DNA of 64,000 nucleotides, from positions 1 through 64,000 of the forward strand of contig JAFDVI010000033.1 of assembly GCA_018269055.1 (NCBI GenBank), read 5' to 3'. Numbering within the stretch: the stretch's first letter is position 1; each line of letters opens with the position of its first letter. This document shows, in pieces, positions 38,055 through 48,114 of the stretch. The position numbers and the translations under genes were made by a program. The DNA is from Acidobacteriota bacterium (GTDB lineage: Bacteria; Acidobacteriota; Blastocatellia; RBC074). The notes beneath the pieces were generated by a model, which made no database searches, was not told the DNA's origin, and saw only the letters and a list, made by a program, of their open reading frames with translations.

Positions 38055-39865
38055 CGGTTCAACCCATAAATCCAAACCATTATGTTCCGCACTCTGAATA
38101 TGCCAAACGACTTGAGACTCGCCTAGTGGCGCTTGAAATCAAACAGCAACACAGCCGCCAGCTTTGGATTGCGCGCAGAATTCTGTTTGGCGTTATTGCG
38201 CTGGCAATTCTGCTGGCGATTGATGGCACCATCGCCTGGTGGTGGTTTCTGCTGCCGGTCGCAGGCTTCATTGCCCTGATGGTTCGTCACCAAACCGTAC
38301 TCGGAGAAATTGAGCGGTTGACGCGTTCTGTGAAGTTTTACGAACGTGGCTTGGCGCGTGTTGACGACAATTGGATGGGAACGGGCGAAACCGGTGAACA
38401 ATTCGCGGACAAAACGCACGCCTATGCCGAAGACTTGGATTTATTCGGGCAAGGGTCATTGTTTCAACTGCTTTCGACGGCGCGAACGCAAGGCGGCGAA
38501 GCGAAACTAGCCTGTTGGTTGAAAGCCCCCGCCGAAGCCAGCGAAATTCACGCGCGGCAGGCGGCGGTGGAAGAGCTTCGATTGCGATTGGATTTGCGCG
38601 AAGAGTTATCACTGCTCGGCGCGGAAGTCCGCGCGGGCATTCACACGGAGGAAGTTGAAGCCTGGGGAAAGGCTTCGCCAGTACTCACTGCCAGCCAGAT
38701 TCGCACGTTAACAGGCGTCACGGCAGTCACGGGAATGCTGGCCGTGGCAACAGTCATCATCTGGCTGGCGTTCGGAGTTCGGTTACCAATGTTGGCAGCG
38801 CTGATTGCTTTGACGATGTTTTATTCGCGGTATGGCGGCGCAATCAAACAGATTATTTCCGCCGTTGAACGTCCCAGTCGGGATTTGAACTTGCTGGCGG
38901 AAATTCTGGCGCGATTGGAATGCGAACCGGTTGCATCACCCAAATTGATCGCGCTACGTTCCAAACTGGACACCGAAGGATTGCCGCCGTCGCAGCAAAT
39001 CGAAAAGCTCAACCGGTTGCTGGATATTCTTGGTTGGACCAAAAATCAGTTTTTTGCGCCCATCGCGTTTTTGTTGCTGCTGCCCGCGCAGGTTGCGATT
39101 GCGGTGGAACGCTGGCGTCAAACCACCGGTTCACACATCGGCGATTGGCTGGATACCGTGGCCGAAATCGAAGCGCTGAATTCGCTGGCCAATTTTGCCT
39201 ATGAACGCCCGGATAATCCCTTTCCTGAACTCGTCGAAACCGAGGCTTGTTTCGACGGCGAAGCGTTGGGGCATCCGTTGATCGCCACTGATCATTGCGT
39301 GCGAAACCACGTGCGGTTGGACAGCCAACAGCAACTGCTGATTGTCAGCGGATCGAACATGTCCGGCAAAAGCACCTTGATGCGAACCGTCGGCATCAAT
39401 GTCGTCCTGGCGTTGGCCGGAGCGCCGGTTTGCGCGCGGCGCTTGCGCGTTTCGCCGCTGACCATCGGCGCTTCGATTCACATTCTGGATTCGCTGCAAA
39501 GCGGCGCTTCGCGATTTTATGCGGAAATCACCCGGCTGAAACAAATCGTCGAACTGACGAACGGGCGGCTTCCGCTGTTGTTTTTGCTGGACGAAATTTT
39601 GAGCGGAACTAACTCTCACGACCGTCGCATCGGAGCCGAAGCCGTTGTGCGCGGGCTGGTTGAACACGGAGCCATTGGCCTGGTGACCACGCATGATCTG
39701 GCGCTGACGCGAATTGCCGAAACGCTGGGTGAACGCGCCGCCAACGTACACTTTGAAGACCGGCTGGAAAACGGCAAGATGATTTTCGATTACCGAATGC
39801 AACCCGGTGTCGTGCAGCGCAGCAACGCGTTGGAATTGATGCGGGCGGTTGGAATTGAAGTTTGA
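38051..39865 (+). CDS. Membrane-anchored MutS-family ATPase
   Basis: A 604-aa protein with the MutS ATPase core: Walker A GSNMSGKST (434-442), LASGASRFYAEITRLKQIV-like segment SLQSGASRFYAEI, Walker B ending D514-E515 in LLDEILSGTNSHDR, and THDLALT. It has hydrophobic segments at about 43-80 (two helices), 222-262 and 335-350, and no mismatch-recognition or connector domains of classical MutS. Such MutS-related membrane proteins are found in several bacterial groups with unknown role. Base composition is host-like. Overlaps the PIN stop (ATGA) and the next start (TGATG). Confidence 0.9.
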   Translation: MTVQPINPNHYVPHSEYAKRLETRLVALEIKQQHSRQLWIARRILFGVIALAILLAIDGTIAWWWFLLPVAGFIALMVRHQTVLGEIERLTRSVKFYERGLARVDDNWMGTGETGEQFADKTHAYAEDLDLFGQGSLFQLLSTARTQGGEAKLACWLKAPAEASEIHARQAAVEELRLRLDLREELSLLGAEVRAGIHTEEVEAWGKASPVLTASQIRTLTGVTAVTGMLAVATVIIWLAFGVRLPMLAALIALTMFYSRYGGAIKQIISAVERPSRDLNLLAEILARLECEPVASPKLIALRSKLDTEGLPPSQQIEKLNRLLDILGWTKNQFFAPIAFLLLLPAQVAIAVERWRQTTGSHIGDWLDTVAEIEALNSLANFAYERPDNPFPELVETEACFDGEALGHPLIATDHCVRNHVRLDSQQQLLIVSGSNMSGKSTLMRTVGINVVLALAGAPVCARRLRVSPLTIGASIHILDSLQSGASRFYAEITRLKQIVELTNGRLPLLFLLDEILSGTNSHDRRIGAEAVVRGLVEHGAIGLVTTHDLALTRIAETLGERAANVHFEDRLENGKMIFDYRMQPGVVQRSNALELMRAVGIEV

Positions 39866-41088
39866 TGCGATTAACCCCTACAGACAATCTATTGCTGAAC
39901 GGATTGCTGCCGACCGAAGCCAGCGCGGCGCGGTTGCGGCAATTGATTGCATCCCCAAGCGAACTTGATTGGACGGCGGCAATTCGCCGAAGTGAGTTTC
40001 ACAGCATCGCGTCACTGCTGCGCTTCAATCTTGGCCGAATTGGATTGCTGGATGAAGCGCCGGAAGTTCCACGCGAACAATTGCGCGCAAGCAGTCAAAC
40101 ATGGGCGGCGCGGCATTTGGCATACGTCAACGAGGCGGTGCGATTGATTGCGGCGTTACAAGCCGAAGGGGTCACGGCCATTCCGTTGAAAGGCTCGGCG
40201 CTGATGCTCGGCGGGTATTATCCGCAAGCCGGTTTGCGTGCGGCGCTGGATATTGATTTGTTGGTGGAACCGGACAGCCAGGAACAGGCGGACAAAATCG
40301 TTGCCGCATTGGGATATGAAGAATTGCCTGGTCGTCGTTCGGTTCGGCAGCGGCAACGACTGGCGAATGAACTCAACCATTTGTGGCCCAGGCGCGGGCC
40401 GAACGGTTTAATCCTGGAATTGCATCGCCGCGCGTTTCAGTTTGCGCGGCACGAACGCGATTTCACCTTTGCCGAAGTTCACAGTCGCGCTATCACGGTC
40501 GCCGTCGCTGGGAAAGAATTGCTGTTGCCGTCGCCGTGTGATCTGGCCTTTCATCTGGTGCATCACACGCTGGTTGACCTGCAAACGACCAAAGCCATTT
40601 TGCGAACCGTTGCCGATTTGCATTTCATCTTTGCCGCTCAACCGGAAGCGCGCGAAGCGATGATCGCCGAAGCCGCAGAGTTCGGCTTCGGCGGCGCGGC
40701 ACGGTTGGCGGTGGAGTTGCAGGATTTACTGGCCAACGCCCCGCTACAGGAATTGGAAGCGGCGGCAAACAACAAGCGATATGCCTTGTTGTTTGAAACG
40801 GCTTTGGCCGAAGAAACGCTGCAATTGGCAGATGCCGCGCGGCTATTTGAGTATTTCGATTTTGGCCGTCATCCGCTGGCAAAGCTCGGCAATCTGGTTT
40901 CGCTGCTGTTTACCTCGCGCGAACATCTGGAGCAGATTTACGGCGTGGAACAGCAGGGCAGTGTGTACTGGAATTACCTGCGCCGCCCATTCGATTTGCT
41001 GCGCAAGTTCAATCGTGCAGGATTTTCCCCTGCCAATTTGCAAAGAGTTTGGAAGCTGAGAAATCTTTCCAGCAACAAAAACAAATAA
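39865..41088 (+). CDS. Nucleotidyltransferase-fold protein (NTP_transf_5-like)
   Basis: A 407-aa protein with a polymerase-beta-like nucleotidyltransferase core: IPLKGSALMLGGYYP (105-120) leading to LRAALDIDLLVEP with catalytic D129-x-D131, the pattern of PF14907. Relatives are often found near glycan or exosortase loci; substrate unknown. ATG at 39865 shares a base with the MutS TGA stop, implying coupling. A long helical C-terminal part contains VSLLFTSREHLEQIYG. Ends just before a strong terminator. Confidence 0.85.
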   Translation: MRLTPTDNLLLNGLLPTEASAARLRQLIASPSELDWTAAIRRSEFHSIASLLRFNLGRIGLLDEAPEVPREQLRASSQTWAARHLAYVNEAVRLIAALQAEGVTAIPLKGSALMLGGYYPQAGLRAALDIDLLVEPDSQEQADKIVAALGYEELPGRRSVRQRQRLANELNHLWPRRGPNGLILELHRRAFQFARHERDFTFAEVHSRAITVAVAGKELLLPSPCDLAFHLVHHTLVDLQTTKAILRTVADLHFIFAAQPEAREAMIAEAAEFGFGGAARLAVELQDLLANAPLQELEAAANNKRYALLFETALAEETLQLADAARLFEYFDFGRHPLAKLGNLVSLLFTSREHLEQIYGVEQQGSVYWNYLRRPFDLLRKFNRAGFSPANLQRVWKLRNLSSNKNK

Positions 41089-41100
41089 CTCCCGAAAAAG

Positions 41101-41144
41101 CAAAATGCGGTTGCCAGGCTTTTCAGTTTGGCAACCGCATTTTG
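41101..41144. terminator. Bidirectional intrinsic terminator
   Basis: A perfect 16-base inverted repeat (41101-41116 and 41129-41144, arms CAAAATGCGGTTGCCA and its complement) with a 12-base loop. The stem ends in AAAA/TTTT so each strand gives a U-rich 3' side. It sits 12 bases after the plus-strand NTase stop and 22 bases after the minus-strand DUF11 stop. Confidence 0.92.
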
Positions 41145-41166
41145 TGTTGGGCTTCGTGTCGAAGCG

Positions 41167-44100
41167 TTAGCAAGCCGGGATGTACACCGGAATCACGATT
41201 GTCGTGGTATCCGTCAACGTCAAATGATGTAGGTTGTGTCCCTGGTTGAATGCTCCCGTGCTGGCGTTGTTGTTCGGATTGAAGTTGATAGTTGCGCCAA
41301 ACAACGCACGGTCTTCAAACGTCCAGAATTTCATCCAGCCTGTTCTGCCGGCCAGAATCACGCGGGTGAACGTGCTGGGCGTGCGCGGGAAGGCGTTGGA
41401 GAGGATTGTCCTGTACTGGCAAACCGCCAGATTGGCAGTGAAGCTGTAAGACACTTCGGCATCGTCAAACAGCAATCCCGTCAGGTTGCCGATAGTCGCA
41501 CCGGAAGTAGCCATATTGCCGCCAATCCGGTTGATGATCATCATCGTCGAATTGCCGTCTGCCATGCTGCCAATGCTGTCTGCTGCCAGAATGCGCGGCA
41601 GCCGGTTGTAATTCATTCCATCAAACCGCAGCGTCGCAATGGTCGCGGTGGTGTCTATTCCCGCCGGGAACATCATCGAAGCCGCGATTGATTCGGCTGC
41701 CAGGTTGGCCTGATGCCCGCTGGAGAATTTGACATAAGAATCGCCGATCAGTTCGTTGAACGCGCGCGGCAACCCCGTGTTGTCTTCTACCGCCACGGCC
41801 ACCATGTAGCCCGTGTTGCCCGGATCGAAGTCTGAGGTCAGGAAAGAACTTGTCTGGTTCGGAGTCAGACAAATAAACGAATCCAGAATTCCGCAACTGG
41901 CGCCGTCCACACCAAACAAGTGAACCGTCACTTTCTCCGTGGTGGAAGTGTTGGTGATGGAAATGCGCGTGTTTTGGGAATTGGGATTGGTCGCATCCGA
42001 CGTGTAAATCGGATAGAACAGGATGGATCCCTCTTTTTGATCGCTGACTTCGGACAGGGCACGATACGCGCCGCCGGGCGTCGGACCAGGAGGCACGATT
42101 TGCGTATCAGCGAATGCCCGGTTGTTGGCCAGCATTCCTGTCCCCGGAGTGATGATTGCCGGATTGCCCGACAGCGGATTGGTTTGCACGGCCAACGTGC
42201 CCGTTTCCGGCAAACAATTGGTTGAAAGAATCGTCGCCGTATTGGTCACGGTGATCGAAGGATGTTTGATCGGGACGCGCGCGACGATGACGATTGTGCC
42301 GCTGGTCGGGTAGTTGAATTGGCACTGATTGGCAGCGCCCAGCACTCCCAAATTGGCCACCACCGTCACGATGCCGCCCGAAGACGATTGCGTGAAGGTC
42401 GTGCCTGGAACCGTGGACGTAGTGCTGACCACGGTGAAACCTTTCGGCAACACATCCGTGATCGTCACGCCGTTGGCATTTGACGGGCCGGCATTGGCGA
42501 ACGTAATCGTATAGGTGATGTTCGACGGCGTTCCGGTCGTGCTGTACGGCGCGGGATCCGGCGAATCCGCTTTGCTGATGGACAGGTCAGATTGCGCTTG
42601 CACCGTCGAAGTAAATGACGCCGTGTTGTTATTGGGATTGGGATCGGTCGTGTCCGAACTGATCGTCGCCGTATCGGTCATGTTCGGCACGCACATCTGT
42701 GCATCCGTCAGATTGCGAATCTGCTGGAAATCCGGGCAGACGCGAACGACGATGGTCAGCGTGCGAACCACTCCCGGCGGGGTTAACCCTCCCGGCGTGC
42801 CGCCCGCAGCGTTCCAGGTCGCTTTGACCAGTCCGTTGGCTCCGACTGCCGGCGTGGTCAGAGTTGCGCCGGGTGAAGCAGCCGCCGAAATGAAAACAGT
42901 GCCCTGCGGAAGCGGATCGCTGATCATTTCATTTAAGGCAGCGCTTGGCCCGGCATTATTTGCCGTGATGGTATATGTCAACAGATTGCCCGCAATCACC
43001 GGGTCAGGTGTGGCAGTCTTGGTCCCGGAAAGATCGGCCAAAAATTGTAGGGGGATCGTATCGCAGATGTTGGTGTTGTTGGCAGGATTCGGATCCGTGG
43101 ACATTGAAGTCGCCGTCACGCAATTCTGGTAGGAAGCCGGAACCGGTTGCGGCGTCACATTGCTTTGGTGCATGCGGAACCGGAACGTCACTGTTCCCGC
43201 AGGATTGACCGTGCCATCCGGTTTTTTATTCGGTGGCAGTTCCGGAGCGGTGCAGGTGATGTGCGATGCGGTTGTGCGCGGGTCAGTGAAAGCGTCGGCG
43301 TCCGGCGTACAGGTAAAAACCGGCGCGCCGTTGCCGTCTGGCACAGCCTCGATAACGATGTCGGGAACCAGCGGCGGCGGCCCAGGTTGAGATCGCTGCC
43401 GCAACGATTGGAACGCCGGAAACGTATCAACCAGATTAACCATCTGCGCCGCGCTCGGGCCGTTGTTGGTGATTTTCACCTGATATTCAAAGTCCGTGCC
43501 TGCTGTTACAGGTCCGCCCAGCACGCCCGCTGCATTGGTGTGCGTTTTGGTCAGCGCCAAATCCGATGTGGCAGCCACCGGCGTGGTCAATGTCGTCGAA
43601 CCGGAAACGGGACGATTGAAATTATTGACGGTGGCGTCAAATGTCGCAAAATCAACAAGGCTGGCTTTGGTCGCCGGATCAATAAACACTGTGACATCAA
43701 CTGCGGCTCGATTTTCCGTAACAGCGGTATTCGGGTCGTCAACCGCAGCCAGCAATGGCGCAGTACACACAATCGAACCGCCGTTTCCTTGCGGATTATT
43801 GTTCGGATTGACGCCGGTCGGTGGCGCACAAGTCAGTGTCGCGCCGGAACCGAGAACCGGAGTCACCGAAATGTATTTCGCGCCGAGCACGCGTCCCGGC
43901 GGCGCTTCCAGCCCGGATGGCAGCACATCCGTCAATCGTATATTGGACACATCCGATGGCCCGTTATTGGTCAAAAAGATGCGATAGGTCAGATATGTAC
44001 CCGGCAGAACCGCCGTGCCAGTTGTCGCCGTTCCGTTTGGAGGCGTGGCCGGGCCAATCGGGCCAGTCTGGTTCGGATTGCTGGCCGCCGTCACCGCCGA

Positions 44101-45474
44101 TTGAACAATCTTGCTGACGCTCAAATTCGACGAAGCAATGATCACGTTTTGCGTCGCTACGGTCGTATTGTTCGAGGGATTCGCATCGGGCGTGCCAGCG
44201 CAACTTACTGGCGGAAAGGGCGGAGGTGTCGTATTCGGACACAACCCCGAAGCGATGTTTGCAGGATTCGAGGTCACTGTACCGCCCGTCACCGATTCAT
44301 TGACCTTCACAAAAAACGTTAGCGTTCCGCTGTATCCCACTGGCAACGTGCCGTCGTTGAACGGACCAGGAGCGGCCAAGGCCGTGTTGCCTTGCGGTCG
44401 GCAATAAATCGCTTGACTACCCGGAGCGCCAACCACTGTACAAGTCAAATTCAGGTTCGGGCTGCTGGCTTTGGTCGCCTGCATTGTGAACGTGAACGGG
44501 TTTGAAGGAGGTTGCGCCGCCGGAACGAATACTCCGCCAGTAGCTAACGCTCCGACGAAAGCCGTATTGCCCGGAATCTGATCCGTGATGATCGTGTTGT
44601 CGGCATTGGCCGGGCCGCTGTTGCCGAACGGAAGGTCGTACCGCAGATACCCGCCGGAATTGACCGACCCTGGCGGAACATTCGGTCCAACAACGGGCAA
44701 TGCGACCGGGGCCAATGGCCCGGCGCCGTCGGGATCCACCACGGGCGCGGAAAGCTTGCTCGCCGTCAAATCCGCTGGCGCAGTCACTGGATGATTCGTC
44801 GTGTTCGAACTGTTGGTGATGGTTTGCGGGCCAGATTGCTGTTCGTTATAAAAATCGGCACGATTGCTGATAATCGTCCCATAAGGAACGTTGGTGTTGA
44901 CCATGACCTTGAATTCAAACTTGAAGGTCGCAGTAGCTCGCAGATCGCCTCCCACTGGCGTCAGACATTCGATACGGTTATTGCCGGCATCGTAACTGCA
45001 TGTCCAGGGATCGGAACCGCCGCCCGGCTGCTCCAGGATCGTGAGCGGATTAGGCGCATTGGCTGCATAGGTCGTATTTGCCGGAATCGAATCTCTGACA
45101 CGCAACCGGTTTGGCGAAAAGGTTTCATCGTCGTTGCCATCATTCTTGACCGTAATGGTGTATGTGATGATTTGTCCCTGCGCAACTGGTGTTCCATCCG
45201 GCGGGCTGGCAATTTTCGTGATGGGCGCGTCAAACGGAACTGTTTTTGCCGTCACAATAGAATTTGAGGACGCCTTTTTGGTCCAGGCATCCATTCGTGA
45301 TTTGACCGCAGTACGGATTGGAGCCGGAGCGATGGACAGAACCTTATTGAGCGCATTTCCTGCCTGGAATCGAGCGGACGCTGGCCTTAACGAGGCAACG
45401 GCCCCCATCAACAAAACAATCGCAAGCCCGGTCAGCAAGAAACTTCGGGATAAGTGTGTGTGTGTAGTTCGCAT
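41167..45474 (-). CDS. Giant secreted DUF11-repeat protein with shared C-terminal module (cassette 2)
   Basis: A 1,435-aa exported protein. Signal segment near residues 8-35, then six DUF11-like beta-sandwich repeats at about 82-230, 233-446, 449-634, 637-810, 813-961 and 962-1128, recognisable from S/A-D-L-x-x-x-K starts ([33 protein letters not shown]), NNGPS and D-x-L-P motifs. Residues 1137-1435 form the module shared with the proteins at 22851 and 54848 ([53 protein letters not shown]) and end VIPVYIPAC, with Cys last. AGGAG nine bases before ATG. It follows two four-Cys paralogues. DUF11 chains usually act in surface adhesion or cell-wall layers; function here is inferred. Confidence 0.88.
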   Translation of the reverse strand: MRTTHTHLSRSFLLTGLAIVLLMGAVASLRPASARFQAGNALNKVLSIAPAPIRTAVKSRMDAWTKKASSNSIVTAKTVPFDAPITKIASPPDGTPVAQGQIITYTITVKNDGNDDETFSPNRLRVRDSIPANTTYAANAPNPLTILEQPGGGSDPWTCSYDAGNNRIECLTPVGGDLRATATFKFEFKVMVNTNVPYGTIISNRADFYNEQQSGPQTITNSSNTTNHPVTAPADLTASKLSAPVVDPDGAGPLAPVALPVVGPNVPPGSVNSGGYLRYDLPFGNSGPANADNTIITDQIPGNTAFVGALATGGVFVPAAQPPSNPFTFTMQATKASSPNLNLTCTVVGAPGSQAIYCRPQGNTALAAPGPFNDGTLPVGYSGTLTFFVKVNESVTGGTVTSNPANIASGLCPNTTPPPFPPVSCAGTPDANPSNNTTVATQNVIIASSNLSVSKIVQSAVTAASNPNQTGPIGPATPPNGTATTGTAVLPGTYLTYRIFLTNNGPSDVSNIRLTDVLPSGLEAPPGRVLGAKYISVTPVLGSGATLTCAPPTGVNPNNNPQGNGGSIVCTAPLLAAVDDPNTAVTENRAAVDVTVFIDPATKASLVDFATFDATVNNFNRPVSGSTTLTTPVAATSDLALTKTHTNAAGVLGGPVTAGTDFEYQVKITNNGPSAAQMVNLVDTFPAFQSLRQRSQPGPPPLVPDIVIEAVPDGNGAPVFTCTPDADAFTDPRTTASHITCTAPELPPNKKPDGTVNPAGTVTFRFRMHQSNVTPQPVPASYQNCVTATSMSTDPNPANNTNICDTIPLQFLADLSGTKTATPDPVIAGNLLTYTITANNAGPSAALNEMISDPLPQGTVFISAAASPGATLTTPAVGANGLVKATWNAAGGTPGGLTPPGVVRTLTIVVRVCPDFQQIRNLTDAQMCVPNMTDTATISSDTTDPNPNNNTASFTSTVQAQSDLSISKADSPDPAPYSTTGTPSNITYTITFANAGPSNANGVTITDVLPKGFTVVSTTSTVPGTTFTQSSSGGIVTVVANLGVLGAANQCQFNYPTSGTIVIVARVPIKHPSITVTNTATILSTNCLPETGTLAVQTNPLSGNPAIITPGTGMLANNRAFADTQIVPPGPTPGGAYRALSEVSDQKEGSILFYPIYTSDATNPNSQNTRISITNTSTTEKVTVHLFGVDGASCGILDSFICLTPNQTSSFLTSDFDPGNTGYMVAVAVEDNTGLPRAFNELIGDSYVKFSSGHQANLAAESIAASMMFPAGIDTTATIATLRFDGMNYNRLPRILAADSIGSMADGNSTMMIINRIGGNMATSGATIGNLTGLLFDDAEVSYSFTANLAVCQYRTILSNAFPRTPSTFTRVILAGRTGWMKFWTFEDRALFGATINFNPNNNASTGAFNQGHNLHHLTLTDTTTIVIPVYIPAC

Positions 45475-45606
45475 TATTTTATCTCCTAATTTTTAGTCAT
45501 CGCATTGATTATCAAGTGATACGACTGGGCTTCTTTAGTTCAGCCTGCCCGGCGACTTCGCGAGAACGTGAGGCAATCCGTATCTATCAATCAAGAGGCC
45601 TGAAAG

Positions 45607-46650
45607 TCATTGCTGCACGCAAGTATCTGCGGCGATATTGGCATACGCAGTTCGAAACTTCTTATAAGCATTCGACCAATCATTGGCATTGTAATAGGCA
45701 ATGCCTTCACTCAGTCTGGTGCTTGCGCAATTGGTCGGGATTCCATTTTCCGTGGCTCGTTGAATCACGGCCTCGACAAAATCTTTCAGATAATCTTCAA
45801 AGCCGCCGGCGCTGGGCGGCAACAAAAAGCTGACAACAAATTGTCCATCCGTGGTCAGCGCTCCCTGCATATTGAACGCCAGGTCCTGGCACCATAACCC
45901 CGCGTCACGCGCTCCTTCCAAACCCAACACAATCGGACCGACGATGGCCTTGGCAGCCACCGCGATGAAATAGGCCGGGTTGGGCACGTTATTTCCCGCG
46001 TCAATATCCAGAAACAACAGGACGACATCCACCGCCAGTGCCACTCCTTGTGCAATTCCCACATCGGCGGCGGAGGGAAAATCCGTCAAATTCCGAAAAT
46101 CGCAGGATTGCCGGATGAACGCTGGGGCTGAAGGCGCGGTACGAACCCCAACGGTTGTCCCCTGTGCGCGTGCATTCCCCTTATTTTCACTGAACCACTT
46201 TTCGGCTTTTCCCAGGGAGACCTGAAACCGTTCATCGGTTCTCATCGCGCGCAACGAGATGGCAAGCCGATCCAGGGTTCCGCTGTCGGGGAAAGAGTAG
46301 TTCATTAACTGTAAATAGCTGTCAGGAAACTCCTCGATCTGTTTCCGCGATTCGGCGATTTGCCCCAGGACTTCGGAGATATTTTCATAACCGATCTTCT
46401 GAATGCCGCTTTCAGCAATCGAATACCTGGCCAGAAAATTAAATGTCGCCTCTGCTTCATCACAGACGGCCAGCATATCGGCTCGCAACTGGGCGGGGCT
46501 TCGTTCCGTCACTGCGATGCGTGGTTCCGATTGCCGGACGATTGGAGTTCTATTGCTATCAACTTGCCTGTCCTGCGCCAAAAGAGGATTGCTGGACAAG
46601 AGAATGAGGATGACCAGAGCAGCCATTGAAATGAGGATTCTTTTTGTCAT
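45607..46650 (-). CDS. Exported four-cysteine protein, paralogue E
   Basis: A 347-aa protein of a family I do not recognise, one of five in this window. Signal peptide ISMAALVILILLSSNPLLAQ; helical N-terminal half (LRADMLAVCDEAEATFNFLARYS; SRKQIEEFPDSYLQ); a Pro-rich joint TAPSAPAFIRQSC; hydrophobic helix GVALAVDVVLLFLDI; then a C-terminal part with IPTNCASTRLSEGIAYYNANDWSNAYKKF, TPR-like in spacing, and the end CVQQ. Conserved Cys: RQSC, LWCQ, PTNC and DTCVQ. Lies directly upstream of the DUF11 gene, 133 bases apart. Two disulfides in the periplasm are likely. Confidence 0.8.
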   Translation of the reverse strand: MTKRILISMAALVILILLSSNPLLAQDRQVDSNRTPIVRQSEPRIAVTERSPAQLRADMLAVCDEAEATFNFLARYSIAESGIQKIGYENISEVLGQIAESRKQIEEFPDSYLQLMNYSFPDSGTLDRLAISLRAMRTDERFQVSLGKAEKWFSENKGNARAQGTTVGVRTAPSAPAFIRQSCDFRNLTDFPSAADVGIAQGVALAVDVVLLFLDIDAGNNVPNPAYFIAVAAKAIVGPIVLGLEGARDAGLWCQDLAFNMQGALTTDGQFVVSFLLPPSAGGFEDYLKDFVEAVIQRATENGIPTNCASTRLSEGIAYYNANDWSNAYKKFRTAYANIAADTCVQQ

Positions 46651-46745
46651 ATCAGTGATTAAGCAGTTTACCGGGATTGTTAGTGATCAAAGAATCTTCG
46701 CGGAACCAGATAGAAACAATCGCCAGCCTCTGCGTTACTCCTTCT
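46651..46745 (-). promoter_or_regulatory. Conserved 5' leader of paralogue E (long type)
   Basis: In transcript sense it starts GAAGGAGTAACGCAG (46738-46745 is the GGAG part), runs 87 bases to the start codon and ends GCTTAATCACTGATATGA. Both the purine box with following CGCAG and the GCYTRA-n-TGATATGA end match the leader of paralogue D and, in short form, A-C. Confidence 0.6.
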
Positions 46746-46872
46746 TTTGGAAAGTTATTGCCTGCCGGGCGAGATCATGGATGGTTCGATCTCCTTCCCC
46801 TGTAACGCCAAGATGGCCGAAAGCCTTGCGAGTTCAACCGCCTGTCGAAGGCTTTGACGGCCAAAGCAATCT

Positions 46873-47922
46873 TTATTGTATGCACGTGTTCGCATTGATA
46901 TTTTGATAGGCAGAGCGGTACTTTTTATATGCTTCCGTCCAGTTATTGGCATTGTAAAAATTATTTGCCTCCGTCAACCTTGTGGACGCGCAATTTACCG
47001 GAATACCTTTGCTGGTGGCGTTTTGAATCGCCGCAGTGACGTAATCCTGTAGAAAATCAACAAAGCCGCCAGCGCTTCTGGGCAGCATCAGGCTGGCGAC
47101 GAATGTGCCATCGGTGGTCAGGGCGCTCTGAATGGTGATCGCCAGATTGCTGCAATACGACCCTTCATCCCGCGCATTCTCCAACCCAATCGCAATCGCT
47201 TCGAGCGCGCCCCAGGCAATTGCCGCAATCGCTCTGGCCACAAACGGAATCTTGACGCCGAGAATCGGCACATCCACGGTGGTAGGAATCAAGAGCGTGA
47301 CAATTTCCGCCAGGAAAGCAAACCCTTTGGCAATTCCCACATCGGTCGCCGAAGGGTAGTTATTCAAATCATCGAAATGACAGACCGGCCTGATGAATGC
47401 CGGAGCCGAAGGGGCAGACCGCGCGTTGGAGCCTACAGTTTCTCCGCGCAATAAGCGTTCACCATCAGAACTGAACAGCTTTTCAGATCGTTCCAGCGCA
47501 GACTGCAAATCTGCATCCTCTCTCAGTTTCCGCAACCCGTTTGCCAAGCGGGTGAGGCCCCTTGCATCTCGAAACGAGTTGAACATTACTTCGACATAAT
47601 TGTCCGGTAGCGCCTCGATCTGCTTCCGGGACGCGGTGATTCCCGTTATGACATCGGAAATCTCTCCGTAGCCGGCCTTCTTCACACTGTCTCGGGCAAG
47701 CGCATATTCCGACAGGTACTTAAATGTGGCCTCTGCTTCGACATAAACGGAAATCAGATCCGTTCGCATTTGCGCAACCGTTTTCACGGAGCGCTGAGGC
47801 GATTGCTTACTGACAGATGATCTGCCCTCTATCTGCTTGCCATCCTGTGCAGAGAGCTGTTGTGCGAGCAAGAGAATAAGAACGGCCGCCATCGTTATCG
47901 AGCAAATAACTCTTCTTGTCAT
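46873..47922 (-). CDS. Exported four-cysteine protein, paralogue D
   Basis: A 349-aa paralogue of the family. Signal peptide CSITMAAVLILLLAQQLSAQ; N-terminal helices MRTDLISVYVEAEATFKYLSEYAL and ITASRKQIEALPDNYVEV; joint RSAPSAPAFIRPVC; NYPSATDVGIAKGFAFLAE, then a hydrophobic stretch around IPFVARAIAAIAWGALEAIAIG. The C-terminal part reads VNCASTRLTEANNFYNANNWTEAYKKYRSAYQNI and ends CIQ. The four Cys positions agree with the other copies (PVC, SYC, VNC, NTC). Closest to paralogue E; both use APAFIR where A-C use APAYIP or ALIP. Confidence 0.8.
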   Translation of the reverse strand: MTRRVICSITMAAVLILLLAQQLSAQDGKQIEGRSSVSKQSPQRSVKTVAQMRTDLISVYVEAEATFKYLSEYALARDSVKKAGYGEISDVITGITASRKQIEALPDNYVEVMFNSFRDARGLTRLANGLRKLREDADLQSALERSEKLFSSDGERLLRGETVGSNARSAPSAPAFIRPVCHFDDLNNYPSATDVGIAKGFAFLAEIVTLLIPTTVDVPILGVKIPFVARAIAAIAWGALEAIAIGLENARDEGSYCSNLAITIQSALTTDGTFVASLMLPRSAGGFVDFLQDYVTAAIQNATSKGIPVNCASTRLTEANNFYNANNWTEAYKKYRSAYQNINANTCIQ

Positions 47923-48013
47923 ACAGGTGGTTAGGCATGCGGGTCGCAGTACCGCTCGAAGCGTGAAAGCGTCACGAGATGTAAGAACGACCTACGACTG
48001 CGCTACTCCTTTC
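47923..48013 (-). promoter_or_regulatory. Conserved 5' leader of paralogue D (long type)
   Basis: Transcript sense: GAAAGGAGTAGCGCAGTCG (GAAAGGAG at 48006-48013), then about 60 bases with CGTGA-cgctt-TCACG hairpin and a closing CGCAGT/ACTGCG pairing, then GCATGCCTAACCACCTGTATGA. Same ends as leader E but a longer internal part than leaders A-C. No Shine-Dalgarno sequence lies directly before the ATG. Confidence 0.6.
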
Positions 48014-48114
48014 TAAGGTTTGAGGAAAAATTGTGTGTGATCGCGATTTCAGCCAAATCCGCAAGCGCACCGCTCGCCAGGGCCGAAGCCATCAAGATTG
48101 CGTTGTTGATAATT

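Noticed and set aside
41170-42066. PEP-CTERM, LPXTG or type IX sorting signal at the ends of the giant proteins
   Set aside because: No PEP/LPXTG motif with a terminal helix and basic tail, and no T9SS-like Lys-rich end; the proteins end in a soluble-looking module with a final Cys.
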